From assembly GCA_030828175.1 (NCBI GenBank), contig JAURDB010000011.1, forward strand, positions 1-34,340: a DNA stretch of 34,340 nucleotides, written 5' to 3'. A program made the position numbers and the translations under genes. This stretch comes from Flavobacteriales bacterium. Its GTDB lineage: Bacteria; Bacteroidota; Bacteroidia; Flavobacteriales_D; Sanyastnellaceae. Of this stretch, positions 8,355-18,616 are shown piece after piece (positions within the stretch are counted from its first letter, which is position 1; the number at the start of each line of letters is the position of its first letter). The notes below the pieces were generated by a model. That model was not told the origin of the DNA. It made no database searches and worked only from the letters and a program-made list of their open reading frames with translations.

Positions 8355-9923
8355 ATGACGCGCACTCCCCACATCCTTTGGGCCGATGATGAGATCGACC
8401 TCTTGAAGCCGCACATCCTCTTTTTGGAGGGTAAGGGCTACGAAGTCACAGGTTTTACCGATGGCGCTTCATTGTTGGAGGCTTTGGAGGCGGACCGAAT
8501 CGTCGATGTGGTGTTTCTCGACGAGAACATGCCCGGCTTGACGGGTCTGGAGACCTTGCAGCGCATCAAGGAAAAGCGCCCCCACCTTCCGTGTGTGATG
8601 ATCACCAAGAGTGAAGAAGAACACATCATGGAAGAGGCCATCGGGTCCAAAATGGTGGATTACTTGATCAAGCCCCTGAATCCAAACCAAATCCTGCTTT
8701 CGCTGAAGAAAATCCTCGACGAGAAGCGCTTGGTGGGAGAGAAGGCGATGAGTGACTACCAGCGCGAATTCCGCGAGCTCGGAATGCGGCTGATGGACAG
8801 GCTGGGTCGGGAAGATTGGGAAGACATCTACAAACGATTGGTCCATTGGGACATCGAACTTTCTGCTTCAGGGGACCAAGGGATGGCGGAAGTCTTGAGA
8901 ATGCAGCGTGCTGATGCCAGCCGTCAATTCGCCAAATACGTCACTTCCCACTACGGAGACTGGTTGTCTGATTTGGATCGCTGCGGTTCCGAGGAGGACC
9001 CTTTGCTCGCTCCCCATGTGATGTCGGAATCTGTGAAGCCCATGCTGGAGCAGGGGAAGCGGATCCTCTTCGTCTTGATCGACAATTTCCGTTACGATCA
9101 ATGGCGTGCGTTGGGCCCCGCCCTCGCTGATGCTTGGCAGGTCCAATCCGAAAGAATGCACTGGAGCTTTTTGCCCACAGCGACCCAATACGCCCGAAAT
9201 GCCATGTTTGCAGGGATGGTTCCCCTTCGCATCTCGCAGGTTTACCCGCAGTGGTGGAAGGATGAGCAGGCACAGGGCTCAAAGAATGCGCACGAGGCAG
9301 ATCTCTTGGGAGCGCAATTGGATCGATGGGGCTTCAAGGGGAGCTGGGGATACCACAAGATCACGGACCTGGCTGCAGGCCGGAAATTGCTCGAGGATTT
9401 TCACCAGATCAAGGCACGGGACTTCACGGCTGTGGTCTTCAATTTTGTGGACATGCTCAGCCATGCCCGAACGGAGAGCGAGATCATCAAGGAACTCGCA
9501 GAGGACGAAGGTGCCTATCGGTCGTTGACCATGAGCTGGTTTGAGCACAGTCCCCTGCGCGAACTGCTTGAACGGGCGGCAGAGGAGGGCATGGAGGTCG
9601 TATTGACATCGGACCACGGAACGGTGCAGGTCGATAATCCCATTCGCGTGCAGGGCGAAAAGGAAGTCACAGACAATCCCAGATACAAGACCGGGCGCAA
9701 CCTTCGACACGACGACGATGTTTTCTCAGTGACGGATCCCGAGGCATTTGGATTGCCCAAGGCGCATCTCTCCAGCCGTTACATTTTTGCAATGGAACGA
9801 GATTTCATGGTTTACCCCAACAACTTCAACCGGTTTGTTCGGTACCTCACCGGTACATTCCAGCACGGCGGCATTTCCATGGAGGAGATGCTTGTTCCCT
9901 TGGTGCATTTGAAGCCGAGATGA
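8355..9923 (+). CDS. porX: PorX-type response regulator with C-terminal PglZ (alkaline-phosphatase-like) domain
   Basis: Receiver domain (ILWADDEIDLLKPHILFLEGKGYEV, VVFLDENMPGLTG, VMITKSEEE, DYLIKPLNPNQIL) followed by a PglZ region (FVLIDNFRYDQWRAL, VVLTSDHGTVQV, HGGISMEEMLVPLV). Confidence 0.93.
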   Translation: MTRTPHILWADDEIDLLKPHILFLEGKGYEVTGFTDGASLLEALEADRIVDVVFLDENMPGLTGLETLQRIKEKRPHLPCVMITKSEEEHIMEEAIGSKMVDYLIKPLNPNQILLSLKKILDEKRLVGEKAMSDYQREFRELGMRLMDRLGREDWEDIYKRLVHWDIELSASGDQGMAEVLRMQRADASRQFAKYVTSHYGDWLSDLDRCGSEEDPLLAPHVMSESVKPMLEQGKRILFVLIDNFRYDQWRALGPALADAWQVQSERMHWSFLPTATQYARNAMFAGMVPLRISQVYPQWWKDEQAQGSKNAHEADLLGAQLDRWGFKGSWGYHKITDLAAGRKLLEDFHQIKARDFTAVVFNFVDMLSHARTESEIIKELAEDEGAYRSLTMSWFEHSPLRELLERAAEEGMEVVLTSDHGTVQVDNPIRVQGEKEVTDNPRYKTGRNLRHDDDVFSVTDPEAFGLPKAHLSSRYIFAMERDFMVYPNNFNRFVRYLTGTFQHGGISMEEMLVPLVHLKPR

Positions 9924-10417
9924 CCCAAGATTTGCCCTCACCGGAATCGGTTCCGGGCGAAATGGGACGGTTGCGTTGCAACTGGCGTTCTGCGCCCTTC
10001 GGCTTGTCCCAATTGACCAAAGTCGCGTCTGCTTTTCGCGAACATGTGGATTGGGGAGATGTGGTGGCACTTCAGGCACCCATGGGAACTGGGAAAACGA
10101 CCTTTGTATCGGCCTTGGTCAAGGTCATTGGAGCCGTTGATGCGGCATCCAGTCCCACTTTTGCATTGTGTCAGGAGTATCCCATGACGGAGGGGAACCG
10201 CATTGTGCGCCACTTGGATTTGTATCGAATCGAGCACGAATCCGAGCTGACGAATCTCGGTTGGGATGAATTGATGGACGACCCCATGGCCTTGACCTTG
10301 GTGGAGTGGCCGGAACGGGCCGCAGACCATTTCCCAGAACACGCGATGTTGCTTAGGATTGAGCTTCAGCCCGATGGACTTCGCCTTGCTTCTTTGTGGG
10401 TGAGGGAATCCGTGTAA
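9920..10417 (+). CDS. tsaE: tRNA threonylcarbamoyladenosine biosynthesis ATPase TsaE
   Basis: LQAPMGTGKTTFVSALVKVIGAVDAASSPTFALCQEYP...VRHLDLYRI...VEWPERA. Start overlaps the porX stop (ATGA). Confidence 0.95.
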   Translation: MTQDLPSPESVPGEMGRLRCNWRSAPFGLSQLTKVASAFREHVDWGDVVALQAPMGTGKTTFVSALVKVIGAVDAASSPTFALCQEYPMTEGNRIVRHLDLYRIEHESELTNLGWDELMDDPMALTLVEWPERAADHFPEHAMLLRIELQPDGLRLASLWVRESV

Positions 10418-10444
10418 ATTCCCATCCGAACCCTACAACCAGTC

Positions 10445-11665
10445 GTGGAAACCAAGGAACGCATCCGCCGTTTGGCCTTTCAAGCGGCCCTCTCCCCCCA
10501 AGAAGAGATGCTGGCCGTACCCACCGGCGAGCAGGCCCTCCGCATTGGAATACCCAAGGAAATTGTTCTGCAGGAGCGCCGCGTGGCATTGGATCCGGAT
10601 GCCGTAGGCCTTTTGGTCGCCCATGGTCACGACGTTGTGGTAGAAACAGGGGCCGGGAAACATGCTCAATTCTCCGATTCGGATTACAGCGAAGCTGGAG
10701 CCCTCATTGCTCCGGATGCCAAATCGGTATACGAGAACGACATCATCCTGAAAGTCGCGCCTCCCCAAGAGGCGGAACTGGAGCACATGCGCGACCGCCA
10801 GACCATCTTCAGTGGTCTGCAGCTCGCCACCCACCCGGAGACCACCATCGAGAAGATGATGGACCGCAAGATCACGGCCGTTGCATGGGACTTCATGCGG
10901 GACCGGACCGGCATCTATCCCCTGGTGCGTGCCATGGGAGAGATTGCGGGTACGACCAGCATTCTCATCGCCGCGGAATACCTGGCCCATCCGGAGTTTG
11001 GCGATGGCAGCATGATGGGCGGCATGACGGGGGTTGCCCCTTCAGAAGTGGTCATCATCGGAGCGGGAACCGTGGGAGAGTTCGCCACCAGGGCCGCCAT
11101 CGGGCTGGGTGCCTCCGTGCGCGTCTTCGATTCGAATCCCTACCGTCTGCGCCGCCTCCGCGGAGAAATCGGAGGTCGATTGTGGACCAGTACGCTGCAC
11201 CCCAAGGTGCTCAAGGAGTCGCTTCGTGAGGCCAATGTGGTGATTGGTGCCGTGCGCCCGCATCAGGGCCGCACCCCGATGATCGTCACCGAAGACATGG
11301 TGCGGGACATGCGGGATGGCTCGGTCATCGTGGATGTCAGCATCGACAGTGGTGGATGTTTTGAAACTTCGCGGCTCACCAACCACCAGGAGCCCGTTTT
11401 CGTGGAGCATGGGGTCACGCATTACGGTGTGACCAACATCCCGAGCCGCGTGCCCCGCACAGCGAGCTTGGCCCTTTCCAACCAGCTTGGACCCATGCTG
11501 CAACAGGTAGGTGAAAGCGGAGGAATCGACCGGGACATCGAGATGAATCCGATGATCCGCAGCGGACTCTACCTCTACAGGGGCAATGTGGTCAACCGAG
11601 ACCTCGCCGAAGCTTTTGGCTGGCCCTTCAAGGACCTCAACCTCTTGCTGGCCACCATGGATTGA
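10445..11665 (+). CDS. ald: Alanine dehydrogenase
   Basis: RIGIPKEIVLQERRVALDPDAVGLLVAHGHDVVVETGAG...; VVIIGAGTVGEFATRAAIGLGASVRVFDSN (NAD-binding); VDVSIDSGGCFETSRLT. GTG start. Confidence 0.95.
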   Translation: METKERIRRLAFQAALSPQEEMLAVPTGEQALRIGIPKEIVLQERRVALDPDAVGLLVAHGHDVVVETGAGKHAQFSDSDYSEAGALIAPDAKSVYENDIILKVAPPQEAELEHMRDRQTIFSGLQLATHPETTIEKMMDRKITAVAWDFMRDRTGIYPLVRAMGEIAGTTSILIAAEYLAHPEFGDGSMMGGMTGVAPSEVVIIGAGTVGEFATRAAIGLGASVRVFDSNPYRLRRLRGEIGGRLWTSTLHPKVLKESLREANVVIGAVRPHQGRTPMIVTEDMVRDMRDGSVIVDVSIDSGGCFETSRLTNHQEPVFVEHGVTHYGVTNIPSRVPRTASLALSNQLGPMLQQVGESGGIDRDIEMNPMIRSGLYLYRGNVVNRDLAEAFGWPFKDLNLLLATMD

Positions 11666-11703
11666 GCCGCTTTGAGGTCGTGCAAAGTGGCTTTTGCCTG
11701 GCC

Positions 11704-14376
11704 TCAGCCGCCAACCCGCTTGCGGATCTCGTGCAATTTCAGCAGTGCCTCCACGGGCGTGAGCCGGTCGATGTCCAGCCCGAGCAAGTCTTCTTTGATG
11801 TCCTCCAGAACGGGATCATCGAGTTGGAAGAAGCTCATCTGCAAACCTTCTTCGGGCAGCGACGTGCCTTTCGAGTCACGGGAAGGGCCCGCAGGATTGC
11901 CGCGTTGCCCTCGTCCTGCGCCTTGGGATTCCAGGCCTTCCAGCACCTCCTCTGCCCTCCGCACAAGGGCGCCGGGCATGCCGGCCAATTTGGCGACGTG
12001 GATGCCAAAGCTGTGCTCGCTGCCGCCGGGGATGAGCTTCCGCAGGAAGATCACCTTGCCGTCGCGCTGCTCTACGCTGACGTTGGCGTTGTGGATGCGC
12101 GGAAAGCGGTCCGCCATCCGGTTGAGCTCGTGGTAGTGGGTGGCAAACAGGGTCTTGGCGCGGCACTTCGGGTGCTCGTGCAGAAACTCCGCGATGGCCC
12201 AGGCGATGCTGATGCCGTCATAGGTGCTGGTGCCCCGACCGATTTCATCCAGCAGCACGAGCGACCGATCCGAAAGGTTGTGCAGGATGGACGCCGTTTC
12301 GTTCATCTCCACCATGAAGGTGGATTCGCCCGCGCTCAGATTGTCTGAAGCGCCCACCCGTGTGAACACTTTGTCGACCACGCCCATGCGCACCGACCGG
12401 GCCGGTACGTAGGAACCCATTTGGGCCATCAGCGCGATGAGTGCGGTCTGGCGGAGCAGGGCACTCTTGCCCGACATGTTGGGGCCGGTGATCATCAGGA
12501 TTTGCCGGTGGTCGCGGTCGAGGGCGACATCGTTGGCCACATAGGACTCCCCCTCGGGAAGGCAGCGTTCGATGACGGGGTGGCGCCCCCCCACAATTTC
12601 CAGCTCGGCACCTTCCACCAATGTCGGCCGGGTGTATCCGTTGTCTTCTGCAACCTCGGCAAAGCCCAGAAGGAGGTCCAGGCCTGCCACGGCGCGGGCC
12701 GTGGCCTGCAGCACGGGCAGGAAGGGGTGCAGGGAAGTGACCAGTCGGGCAAAGGCCTCCCTCTCCACGACATCGAGGCGCTCTTCCGCGTTGAGGATGC
12801 GCTGCTCGAGTTCTTTGAGTTCGGGTGTGATGTAGCGTTCCGCCTGCGTCAAAGTCTGCTTGCGGATCCAGTCCTCGGGCACCTTGTCCTTGTGGGCGTG
12901 GCGCACCTCCAGGTAGTAGCCGAAGACGTTGTTGAAGGCAATCTTGAGGGAGGCGATCCCGGTCGCTTCCATTTCGCGCTGCCGGATGCCCTCGAGTTTG
13001 GACTTCCCATTGTCGCGGAGGTCGCGCAGCTCATCGAGTTCATCCACGACACCCGGGGCGATGGTGGCGCCTTTGCCGAGGACGCCGGGCGGGTCCTCCG
13101 TAAGCTCGCTGCGCAGACGTTCCAATGCGGCATCTGCCGGGTCGAGCCGACCCGCCCACCGTCCGATCACCGGGTCGTCCGAGCTGTCCACCATGAGCCG
13201 GAGCGCTTCGACGGCGGTCAAGGCGCGGCGCAGCCGGTCGAGCTCTGCAGGAGAAATCCGCACGGCAGCCGTCTTGGCCAACAGCCGCTCCAAATCGCCA
13301 ATCCGTCCGAGCTCGGCGATGAGGTCGGCCCGCATTTCCGGTTGGGCGAGGAAGGCGGCCACCGCTTCGTGGCGTTTGGCAATGCCCTCGGCTTCACACA
13401 GCGGTTGTGCAATCCAGCGGCGGAGCATCCGTGCACCCATGGGGGTCGCCGAGCGGTCGAGAATGTCCACGAGGGCCGTGCCTTCCGGATGGGTGGGCGC
13501 GAGCAGTTCCAGGTTGCGGATGGTGAATCCGTCCATGGCCACGTTGCGGCCCCATTCCACCCGCCCCAGCGAGGCGATGTGACCGAGGCGATCGTGTTTG
13601 GTGGTCCCTACGTAATGCAGGGCGGCTCCCGCTGCAATGATGGCCAGCGGCTGTCCTTCAAGGCCGAATCCCTTCAGTCCCTTCGTACCGAAATGACCTT
13701 CCAGGATTTCGCGCGCGAAATCTCCCTGCCACACCCAATCGTCCAGAGGAAAGCGGTATCCTGAAAGGTTGAGCGATTCAGGTTCGCCGTGCCTGAGGTG
13801 CAAGGTTTCTTTCGGACGGAAGGTCCGGAGCATGGGCGCAATTTCTTCCGGGGTGCCTTCTCCTGCGAGAAATTCGCCCGTGGAGACATCGAGGAAGGCC
13901 ACACCGGCTCTTTCCCGCTTGTTTGGACCGCGTCCCTCCAGGACGACGTGTACGGCGGCCAGCCAGTTGTTTTCGCGTGCCTCCAGCACCTGGTCGTTCA
14001 GGGCCACTCCTGGGGTGACCATCTCCGTGACCCCGCGCTTGACGATGGTCTTGGCGGTTTTCGGGTCTTCCAGTTGGTCACAAACGGCTACGCGATGACC
14101 GGCCCGGACCAGCTTGGGCAAGTAATTCTCGAGCGCGTGGTGAGGGAATCCCGCCAGCTCCACCTCGGAAGCGGCGCCATTTTTCCGTGCGGTCAGCACG
14201 ATGTTCAGCACCTTGGCAGCGGTCACCGCATCTTGTCCGAAGGTCTCGTAAAAGTCGCCCACCCGGAACAGCAAAAGCGCGTCGGGGTGCTGGGATTTGA
14301 CCCGGTTGTATTGGGCCATCAGGGGCGTTTCCTTGGCGCCCTTTTTCTTGGTGGATGTTGCCGCGGCCTTGGCCAT
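11704..14376 (-). CDS. mutS: DNA mismatch repair protein MutS
   Basis: 890 aa; LLLFRVGDFYETFGQDA, MITGPNMSGKSALLRQTALIALMAQMGSYVPA, VLLDEIGRGTSTYDGISIAWA, TLFATHYHEL. Confidence 0.98.
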   Translation of the reverse strand: MAKAAATSTKKKGAKETPLMAQYNRVKSQHPDALLLFRVGDFYETFGQDAVTAAKVLNIVLTARKNGAASEVELAGFPHHALENYLPKLVRAGHRVAVCDQLEDPKTAKTIVKRGVTEMVTPGVALNDQVLEARENNWLAAVHVVLEGRGPNKRERAGVAFLDVSTGEFLAGEGTPEEIAPMLRTFRPKETLHLRHGEPESLNLSGYRFPLDDWVWQGDFAREILEGHFGTKGLKGFGLEGQPLAIIAAGAALHYVGTTKHDRLGHIASLGRVEWGRNVAMDGFTIRNLELLAPTHPEGTALVDILDRSATPMGARMLRRWIAQPLCEAEGIAKRHEAVAAFLAQPEMRADLIAELGRIGDLERLLAKTAAVRISPAELDRLRRALTAVEALRLMVDSSDDPVIGRWAGRLDPADAALERLRSELTEDPPGVLGKGATIAPGVVDELDELRDLRDNGKSKLEGIRQREMEATGIASLKIAFNNVFGYYLEVRHAHKDKVPEDWIRKQTLTQAERYITPELKELEQRILNAEERLDVVEREAFARLVTSLHPFLPVLQATARAVAGLDLLLGFAEVAEDNGYTRPTLVEGAELEIVGGRHPVIERCLPEGESYVANDVALDRDHRQILMITGPNMSGKSALLRQTALIALMAQMGSYVPARSVRMGVVDKVFTRVGASDNLSAGESTFMVEMNETASILHNLSDRSLVLLDEIGRGTSTYDGISIAWAIAEFLHEHPKCRAKTLFATHYHELNRMADRFPRIHNANVSVEQRDGKVIFLRKLIPGGSEHSFGIHVAKLAGMPGALVRRAEEVLEGLESQGAGRGQRGNPAGPSRDSKGTSLPEEGLQMSFFQLDDPVLEDIKEDLLGLDIDRLTPVEALLKLHEIRKRVGG

Positions 14377-14383
14377 GGCGCGT

Positions 14384-15610
14384 TCAGGAAGCGACTTTCA
14401 GCCGACCCTGATCGCTGTCGTCGAATTGTTGACGGGCATATTCGCCGGTGACGCGCAGCTCATCGACCCCTTCCTTTCCCGGAAGTTCGAACATGGCGTC
14501 GCTCAGCACCGCTTCACAAATGCTGCGCAACCCGCGGGCGCCCAGCTTGCACTCCACCGCCTTTTCCACGATGAAATCGAGGGCGTCAGCATCGAATTGA
14601 AGGGCAATCCCATCCAGTTCAAACAGGCGCTGGTATTGCTTGATCAGCGCATTCTTGGGCTCGGTCAGAATGCGGCGCAGCGCATCCGGATCGAGCGGGT
14701 CGAGGTGCGTCAGCACGGGGAAGCGACCGATGAGCTCCGGAATGAGGCCGAAGCTCCGGAGGTCGGCCGGTGCAATGGCGGAGAGCAGGGTCTCGGGCCG
14801 GGTCTCTGCCCCTGTGTTGAATCCGATGCTCGATGTGGCAATGCGCCGCTCGATGTGCTGCTCGATGCCGTTGAACGCCCCGCCGCAGATGAAGAGGATG
14901 TTCCGGGTGTCGATGGAGATCAGCTTCTGCTCGGGGTGCTTTCGGCCGCCTTGTGGGGGTACATTGACCTCTGCACCTTCGAGCAACTTCAGCAATGCCT
15001 GCTGCACGCCCTCACCACTCACATCGCGGGTGATGGAAGGGTTGTCGCTCTTGCGGGCAATCTTGTCGATTTCGTCGATGAAAACGATGCCACGTTGCGC
15101 CTTGGCAACATCGTAATCGGCGGACTGGAGCAATCGGGAAAGCACACTCTCCACGTCTTCCCCCACATAGCCAGCTTCTGTCAGGATGGTGGCGTCGGCG
15201 ATGCAGAAAGGCACCTTCAACAGACGCGCGATGCTGCGCGCCAGCAACGTCTTGCCCGTTCCCGTTTCTCCGACCAGGACAATGTTGGACTTCTCAATCT
15301 CCACATCGTTTCCTTCCGCAGGGTGGGCGAGGCGCTTGTAGTGGTTGTAGACCGCGACGCTCAACGTGCGCTTCGCGTTTTCCTGACCGATGACGTATTC
15401 ATCGAGGAAGCGCTTGATGTCGGCGGGCCTTTCCAGCTGCAGGCTGGGATCGAATCCACCATCGCCATCTGAATGGCGTTCTTCCTTGACGATGGCGTCC
15501 GCCTGCTCAATGCAATGGTCGCAGATGTGGCCCGTCACCCCCGCGATGAGGATGTCGACTTCCGACTTCTTGCGTCCACAGAAGGAACAGTTGATTTCTC
15601 GATCCGCCAT
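14384..15610 (-). CDS. clpX: ATP-dependent Clp protease ATP-binding subunit ClpX
   Basis: N-terminal C4 zinc finger [26 protein letters not shown]; Walker [40 protein letters not shown]. Confidence 0.98.
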   Translation of the reverse strand: MADREINCSFCGRKKSEVDILIAGVTGHICDHCIEQADAIVKEERHSDGDGGFDPSLQLERPADIKRFLDEYVIGQENAKRTLSVAVYNHYKRLAHPAEGNDVEIEKSNIVLVGETGTGKTLLARSIARLLKVPFCIADATILTEAGYVGEDVESVLSRLLQSADYDVAKAQRGIVFIDEIDKIARKSDNPSITRDVSGEGVQQALLKLLEGAEVNVPPQGGRKHPEQKLISIDTRNILFICGGAFNGIEQHIERRIATSSIGFNTGAETRPETLLSAIAPADLRSFGLIPELIGRFPVLTHLDPLDPDALRRILTEPKNALIKQYQRLFELDGIALQFDADALDFIVEKAVECKLGARGLRSICEAVLSDAMFELPGKEGVDELRVTGEYARQQFDDSDQGRLKVAS

Positions 15611-15617
15611 GGTGTAA

Positions 15618-16304
15618 TCAGCCGGCCTTGCGCTCGAGCACCTCGTCGATCATGCCGTATTCCTTGGCTTCATCGGCGATCATCCAGTAGTCGCGGTCAC
15701 TGTCCTCCCACACTTTCTTGTAGTCCTGCCCGCTGTGGTGGGCGATGATTTTGTAGAGCTCTTCCTTGAGCTTGCCAATCTCCCGCGCCGTGATTTCAAT
15801 GTCGCTGGCCTGACCACGGGCACCACCCAAGGGCTGGTGAATCATGGTGCGGCTGTGCTTGAGGCCCGTCCGCTTGCCGGCAGCACCGGCACAGAGCAAC
15901 ACGGCCCCCATGGAGGCTGCCATGCCCGTGCAAATCGTCGCCACGTCGGGACGGATGTACTGCATGGTGTCATAGATGCCGAGGCCCGCATACACGCTGC
16001 CTCCGGGCGAGTTGATGTAGATCTGGATGTCCTTGGTGGGGTCCGTAGACTCCAGGAACAGCATCTGCGCCTGGATGATGTTGGCGATGTAGTCGTCCAC
16101 CCCGGTACCGAGGAAGATGATGCGGTCGGCCATCAGGCGGGAGAAGACGTCCACCTCGCGGAAGGGCATCTGTCGCTCCTCGATGACGGTCCGGGTCATG
16201 TTCTCGGGTCCGTGTACGGCGGAGATGTAGTCCTCAACGTGGTGGCTGGTGAAGCCGCGGTCCTTGACGGCGTACTTCAGGAATTCCTTTCGCGTGGTCA
16301 TCAT
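15618..16304 (-). CDS. clpP: ATP-dependent Clp protease proteolytic subunit ClpP
   Basis: [44 protein letters not shown] (catalytic Ser), [18 protein letters not shown] (catalytic His). Confidence 0.98.
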   Translation of the reverse strand: MMTTRKEFLKYAVKDRGFTSHHVEDYISAVHGPENMTRTVIEERQMPFREVDVFSRLMADRIIFLGTGVDDYIANIIQAQMLFLESTDPTKDIQIYINSPGGSVYAGLGIYDTMQYIRPDVATICTGMAASMGAVLLCAGAAGKRTGLKHSRTMIHQPLGGARGQASDIEITAREIGKLKEELYKIIAHHSGQDYKKVWEDSDRDYWMIADEAKEYGMIDEVLERKAG

Positions 16305-16351
16305 GAGTGCTGAAAGTTAGCCCCGGACGTCCACAAGGCCACGCACAATCT

Positions 16352-17707
16352 TCAGAGGGAACGGACGATTTCCATCCACTCTTCGTGGGAAACCTCCTTC
16401 TCCTTGATCTTGGCGAGTTCGCGGAGTTTGTCGATGGCCTTGCGCTCGTAAATCGATTCCGCCACCCGACGTACCTCCTTCTGTTCCGTCATCATCTGCG
16501 CGACCATGGGGTCGAGCTGCTCTGCCTCCAGGGGAATTCCGTATTGGGCGTACTGCGCCTTGATGGCGTTGCCCGCCTCGGCCTTGATCTCCTCTCCGTC
16601 CACTTCGATGTCGTACTCATCGATGAGGTGGTTCTGGATGATTTGCCACTTGATGCCCTTGGCGTACTCGGAGAATTCGTTTTCGATTTCCTCTGCGGTG
16701 ATCGGCTTTTCATTGGCCACTTGGATCCAACGCTTCAGGAAATCCTCGGGGAGAGGCGGGTTGAGCTTGTCCACCACTTCTTCGACGAACTTCCGGCGGA
16801 AGACGCGGTCTCCATCTCGCTCGAAGATGCGCTCGAGGTCCTCCTTGACCTTGGCCCGGAATCCCTCCTCATCGGACACCACATCCTCACCGAACAATTT
16901 GTCGTAGAGCTCCTCTCCGAGCTCCGCCGGCTCAATGTGGCGGATCTCCTTGACGGTGAAGCGCAACGGGCTCTTGAACGACTCGGCAGCCGGGCGCTCG
17001 ATGCCCAGCATGCGGGCGAGGTCATCGGCGTCCCTGGCCACCTTTCCGGCGTCCAGCACGACTTCGGCCTCTTTGACCACACCGACGAGTTTCGCCTTGG
17101 TCGCCTTGTCCTTGATTTCGGAAACGGAGATCGTACCCTCGTTCAGGACACCACCGGGTTTCACCTCCACACCATCCGCCTCGAGCTCAACGAATTCACC
17201 CACCACGAGGTCATCCTCGCCGGCGGTTTCGCACTCTGACATCTTGCCATAGCGCCTGCGCAGGTCACTGATCTGGTCGTCAATCAGGGCGCCGTCGATG
17301 CGCACCTTGTGGTTGACGAACTTGGTGAACCACCCGAATTTGATGTCCACCTTCGGGCTGAGACCGATGTCATACCGGAAGGTGAAGACTTCTGGCTTGT
17401 CCCAATTTCCGTCGCTGTCATTCTCGATGGTGGGGATGGGCTGGCCGAGCAAGCGCAGTTTCTGCTCGCGGATGTAGCCGTCGAGCCGCTCGCCGAGCAG
17501 CTTGTTCAACTCGTCTGCCAACACGGCCTTGCCGTATTGCTTGCGCACCAATTGGATGGGCACTTTGCCGGCGCGGAAGCCCGGCATTTTCACCTGCTTG
17601 CGGTATTCCTCCAAAATGCCGTCGACCTTTTCCTTGTAGTCTTCGGGGTGCACGGTAACGGTCAGAACGCCATTCAGCGCGTCCGTATTCTGTTGGGTGA
17701 TTTCCAT
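16352..17707 (-). CDS. tig: Trigger factor
   Basis: 451 aa; MEITQQNTDALNGVLTVTVHPEDYKEKVDGILEEYRKQVKMPGFRAGKVPIQLVRKQYGKAVLADELNKLL, the N-terminal ribosome-binding signature. Followed by clpP and clpX. Confidence 0.95.
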   Translation of the reverse strand: MEITQQNTDALNGVLTVTVHPEDYKEKVDGILEEYRKQVKMPGFRAGKVPIQLVRKQYGKAVLADELNKLLGERLDGYIREQKLRLLGQPIPTIENDSDGNWDKPEVFTFRYDIGLSPKVDIKFGWFTKFVNHKVRIDGALIDDQISDLRRRYGKMSECETAGEDDLVVGEFVELEADGVEVKPGGVLNEGTISVSEIKDKATKAKLVGVVKEAEVVLDAGKVARDADDLARMLGIERPAAESFKSPLRFTVKEIRHIEPAELGEELYDKLFGEDVVSDEEGFRAKVKEDLERIFERDGDRVFRRKFVEEVVDKLNPPLPEDFLKRWIQVANEKPITAEEIENEFSEYAKGIKWQIIQNHLIDEYDIEVDGEEIKAEAGNAIKAQYAQYGIPLEAEQLDPMVAQMMTEQKEVRRVAESIYERKAIDKLRELAKIKEKEVSHEEWMEIVRSL

Positions 17708-17737
17708 GTCTTTCTAACCTGACGGTCTCTATAAATG

Positions 17738-17819
17738 TGCGGGCGAAGGGACTCGAACCCCCACGCCTTGCGGCACCAGATCCTAAATCTGGCGTGTCTA
17801 CCAATTCCACCACGCCCGC
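17738..17819 (-). tRNA. tRNA-Leu (anticodon UAG)
   Basis: Minus strand GCGGGCGTGGTGGAATTGGTAGACACGCCAGATTTAGGATCTGGTGCCGCAAGGCGTGGGGGTTCGAGTCCCTTCGCCCGCA: 7-bp acceptor stem GCGGGCG/CGCCCGC, anticodon loop TTTAGGA, long variable arm, GGTTCGAGTCC T-arm. CCA not encoded. Confidence 0.96.
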
Positions 17820-17905
17820 AGGGGGCGCGAAGATAGGCCGTACAATGACGTCGACGAAGCATGGGTTTACGTCCGTGAACACCATGTCGGCACAGGGGTG
17901 TGGGT

Positions 17906-18616
17906 ATGGAGATTCGGCAAATGGTTCTTCGCGTTTCACGGGTCTTGGCAGCCGTTTGGGTGCTGCTGCTGATGGGCTGTTCCTCTCGGTCCATTCACGG
18001 CCAGCAAAGGGTGTCGATGATGGCGCGTTTGGGCCCCACCGGAGTTTGGTCTGCAGGAGCCGCAGCAAGCGGAAAGAGCGACACATCCAGCAGGCGGGCG
18101 GAATGGAGGTCAAGCCTTGAGGTGGACCTGGCGGGATGGAGTCAAAGCGCCTTGATGACAGCCCTCACGGTGGCGAAGGGACTGGAGGTGGGGTTGGGCG
18201 TGAATGCGGCAAGAGGAGGTCCTGTGCAGTTGCTCTTGGGCGCGACTGATGGCACTTGCGGATGGCAAGTTGAGGCGCCGGCGATTCAGCCTGTGGCACA
18301 GCCTTGGGGACTGACCTGTTGGGGCGGGTGTCACATTGACTTCGTGGGTCGGTCCGGACTCTTTCAGGTGGAATGGAAGCCGGGCAACTTTCCGGAAGTA
18401 TGGCTCTCGTTGCTCACTTCGAGCGGGGAATGCACGTTGGGCAGCGGGGGGCTGTTTTGGACTTGGGTTTCGAGGAATTCGGACAGAATTCCCTGGAGGT
18501 TCAGCATAGGTGTGATGAGGGCGAATCTTCCATGGGCAGGCCTGGATTGGGGGGGTGAGGCGGGCATGGGACCGGATATGGGCCGCTGGATGGCATTGCA
18601 GTGGCTTCGCGGGTGA
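17906..18616 (+). CDS. Hypothetical exported, Trp/Gly-rich protein
   Basis: MEIRQMVLRVSRVLAAVWVLLLMGCSSRSIHGQ looks like a signal peptide or weak lipobox. Stop TGA overlaps the next ATG (TGATG). Confidence 0.7.
   Translation: MEIRQMVLRVSRVLAAVWVLLLMGCSSRSIHGQQRVSMMARLGPTGVWSAGAAASGKSDTSSRRAEWRSSLEVDLAGWSQSALMTALTVAKGLEVGLGVNAARGGPVQLLLGATDGTCGWQVEAPAIQPVAQPWGLTCWGGCHIDFVGRSGLFQVEWKPGNFPEVWLSLLTSSGECTLGSGGLFWTWVSRNSDRIPWRFSIGVMRANLPWAGLDWGGEAGMGPDMGRWMALQWLRG

Noticed and set aside
12421-13764. 447-aa plus-strand ORF
   Set aside because: Antisense to well-supported mutS; low-complexity translation with no family features. A GC-rich shadow ORF.
14297-15472. 391-aa plus-strand ORF
   Set aside because: Antisense to clpX; shadow ORF.
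16307-17239. 310-aa plus-strand ORF rich in Leu/Asp/Glu
   Set aside because: Antisense to tig; composition mirrors the opposite-strand codons.
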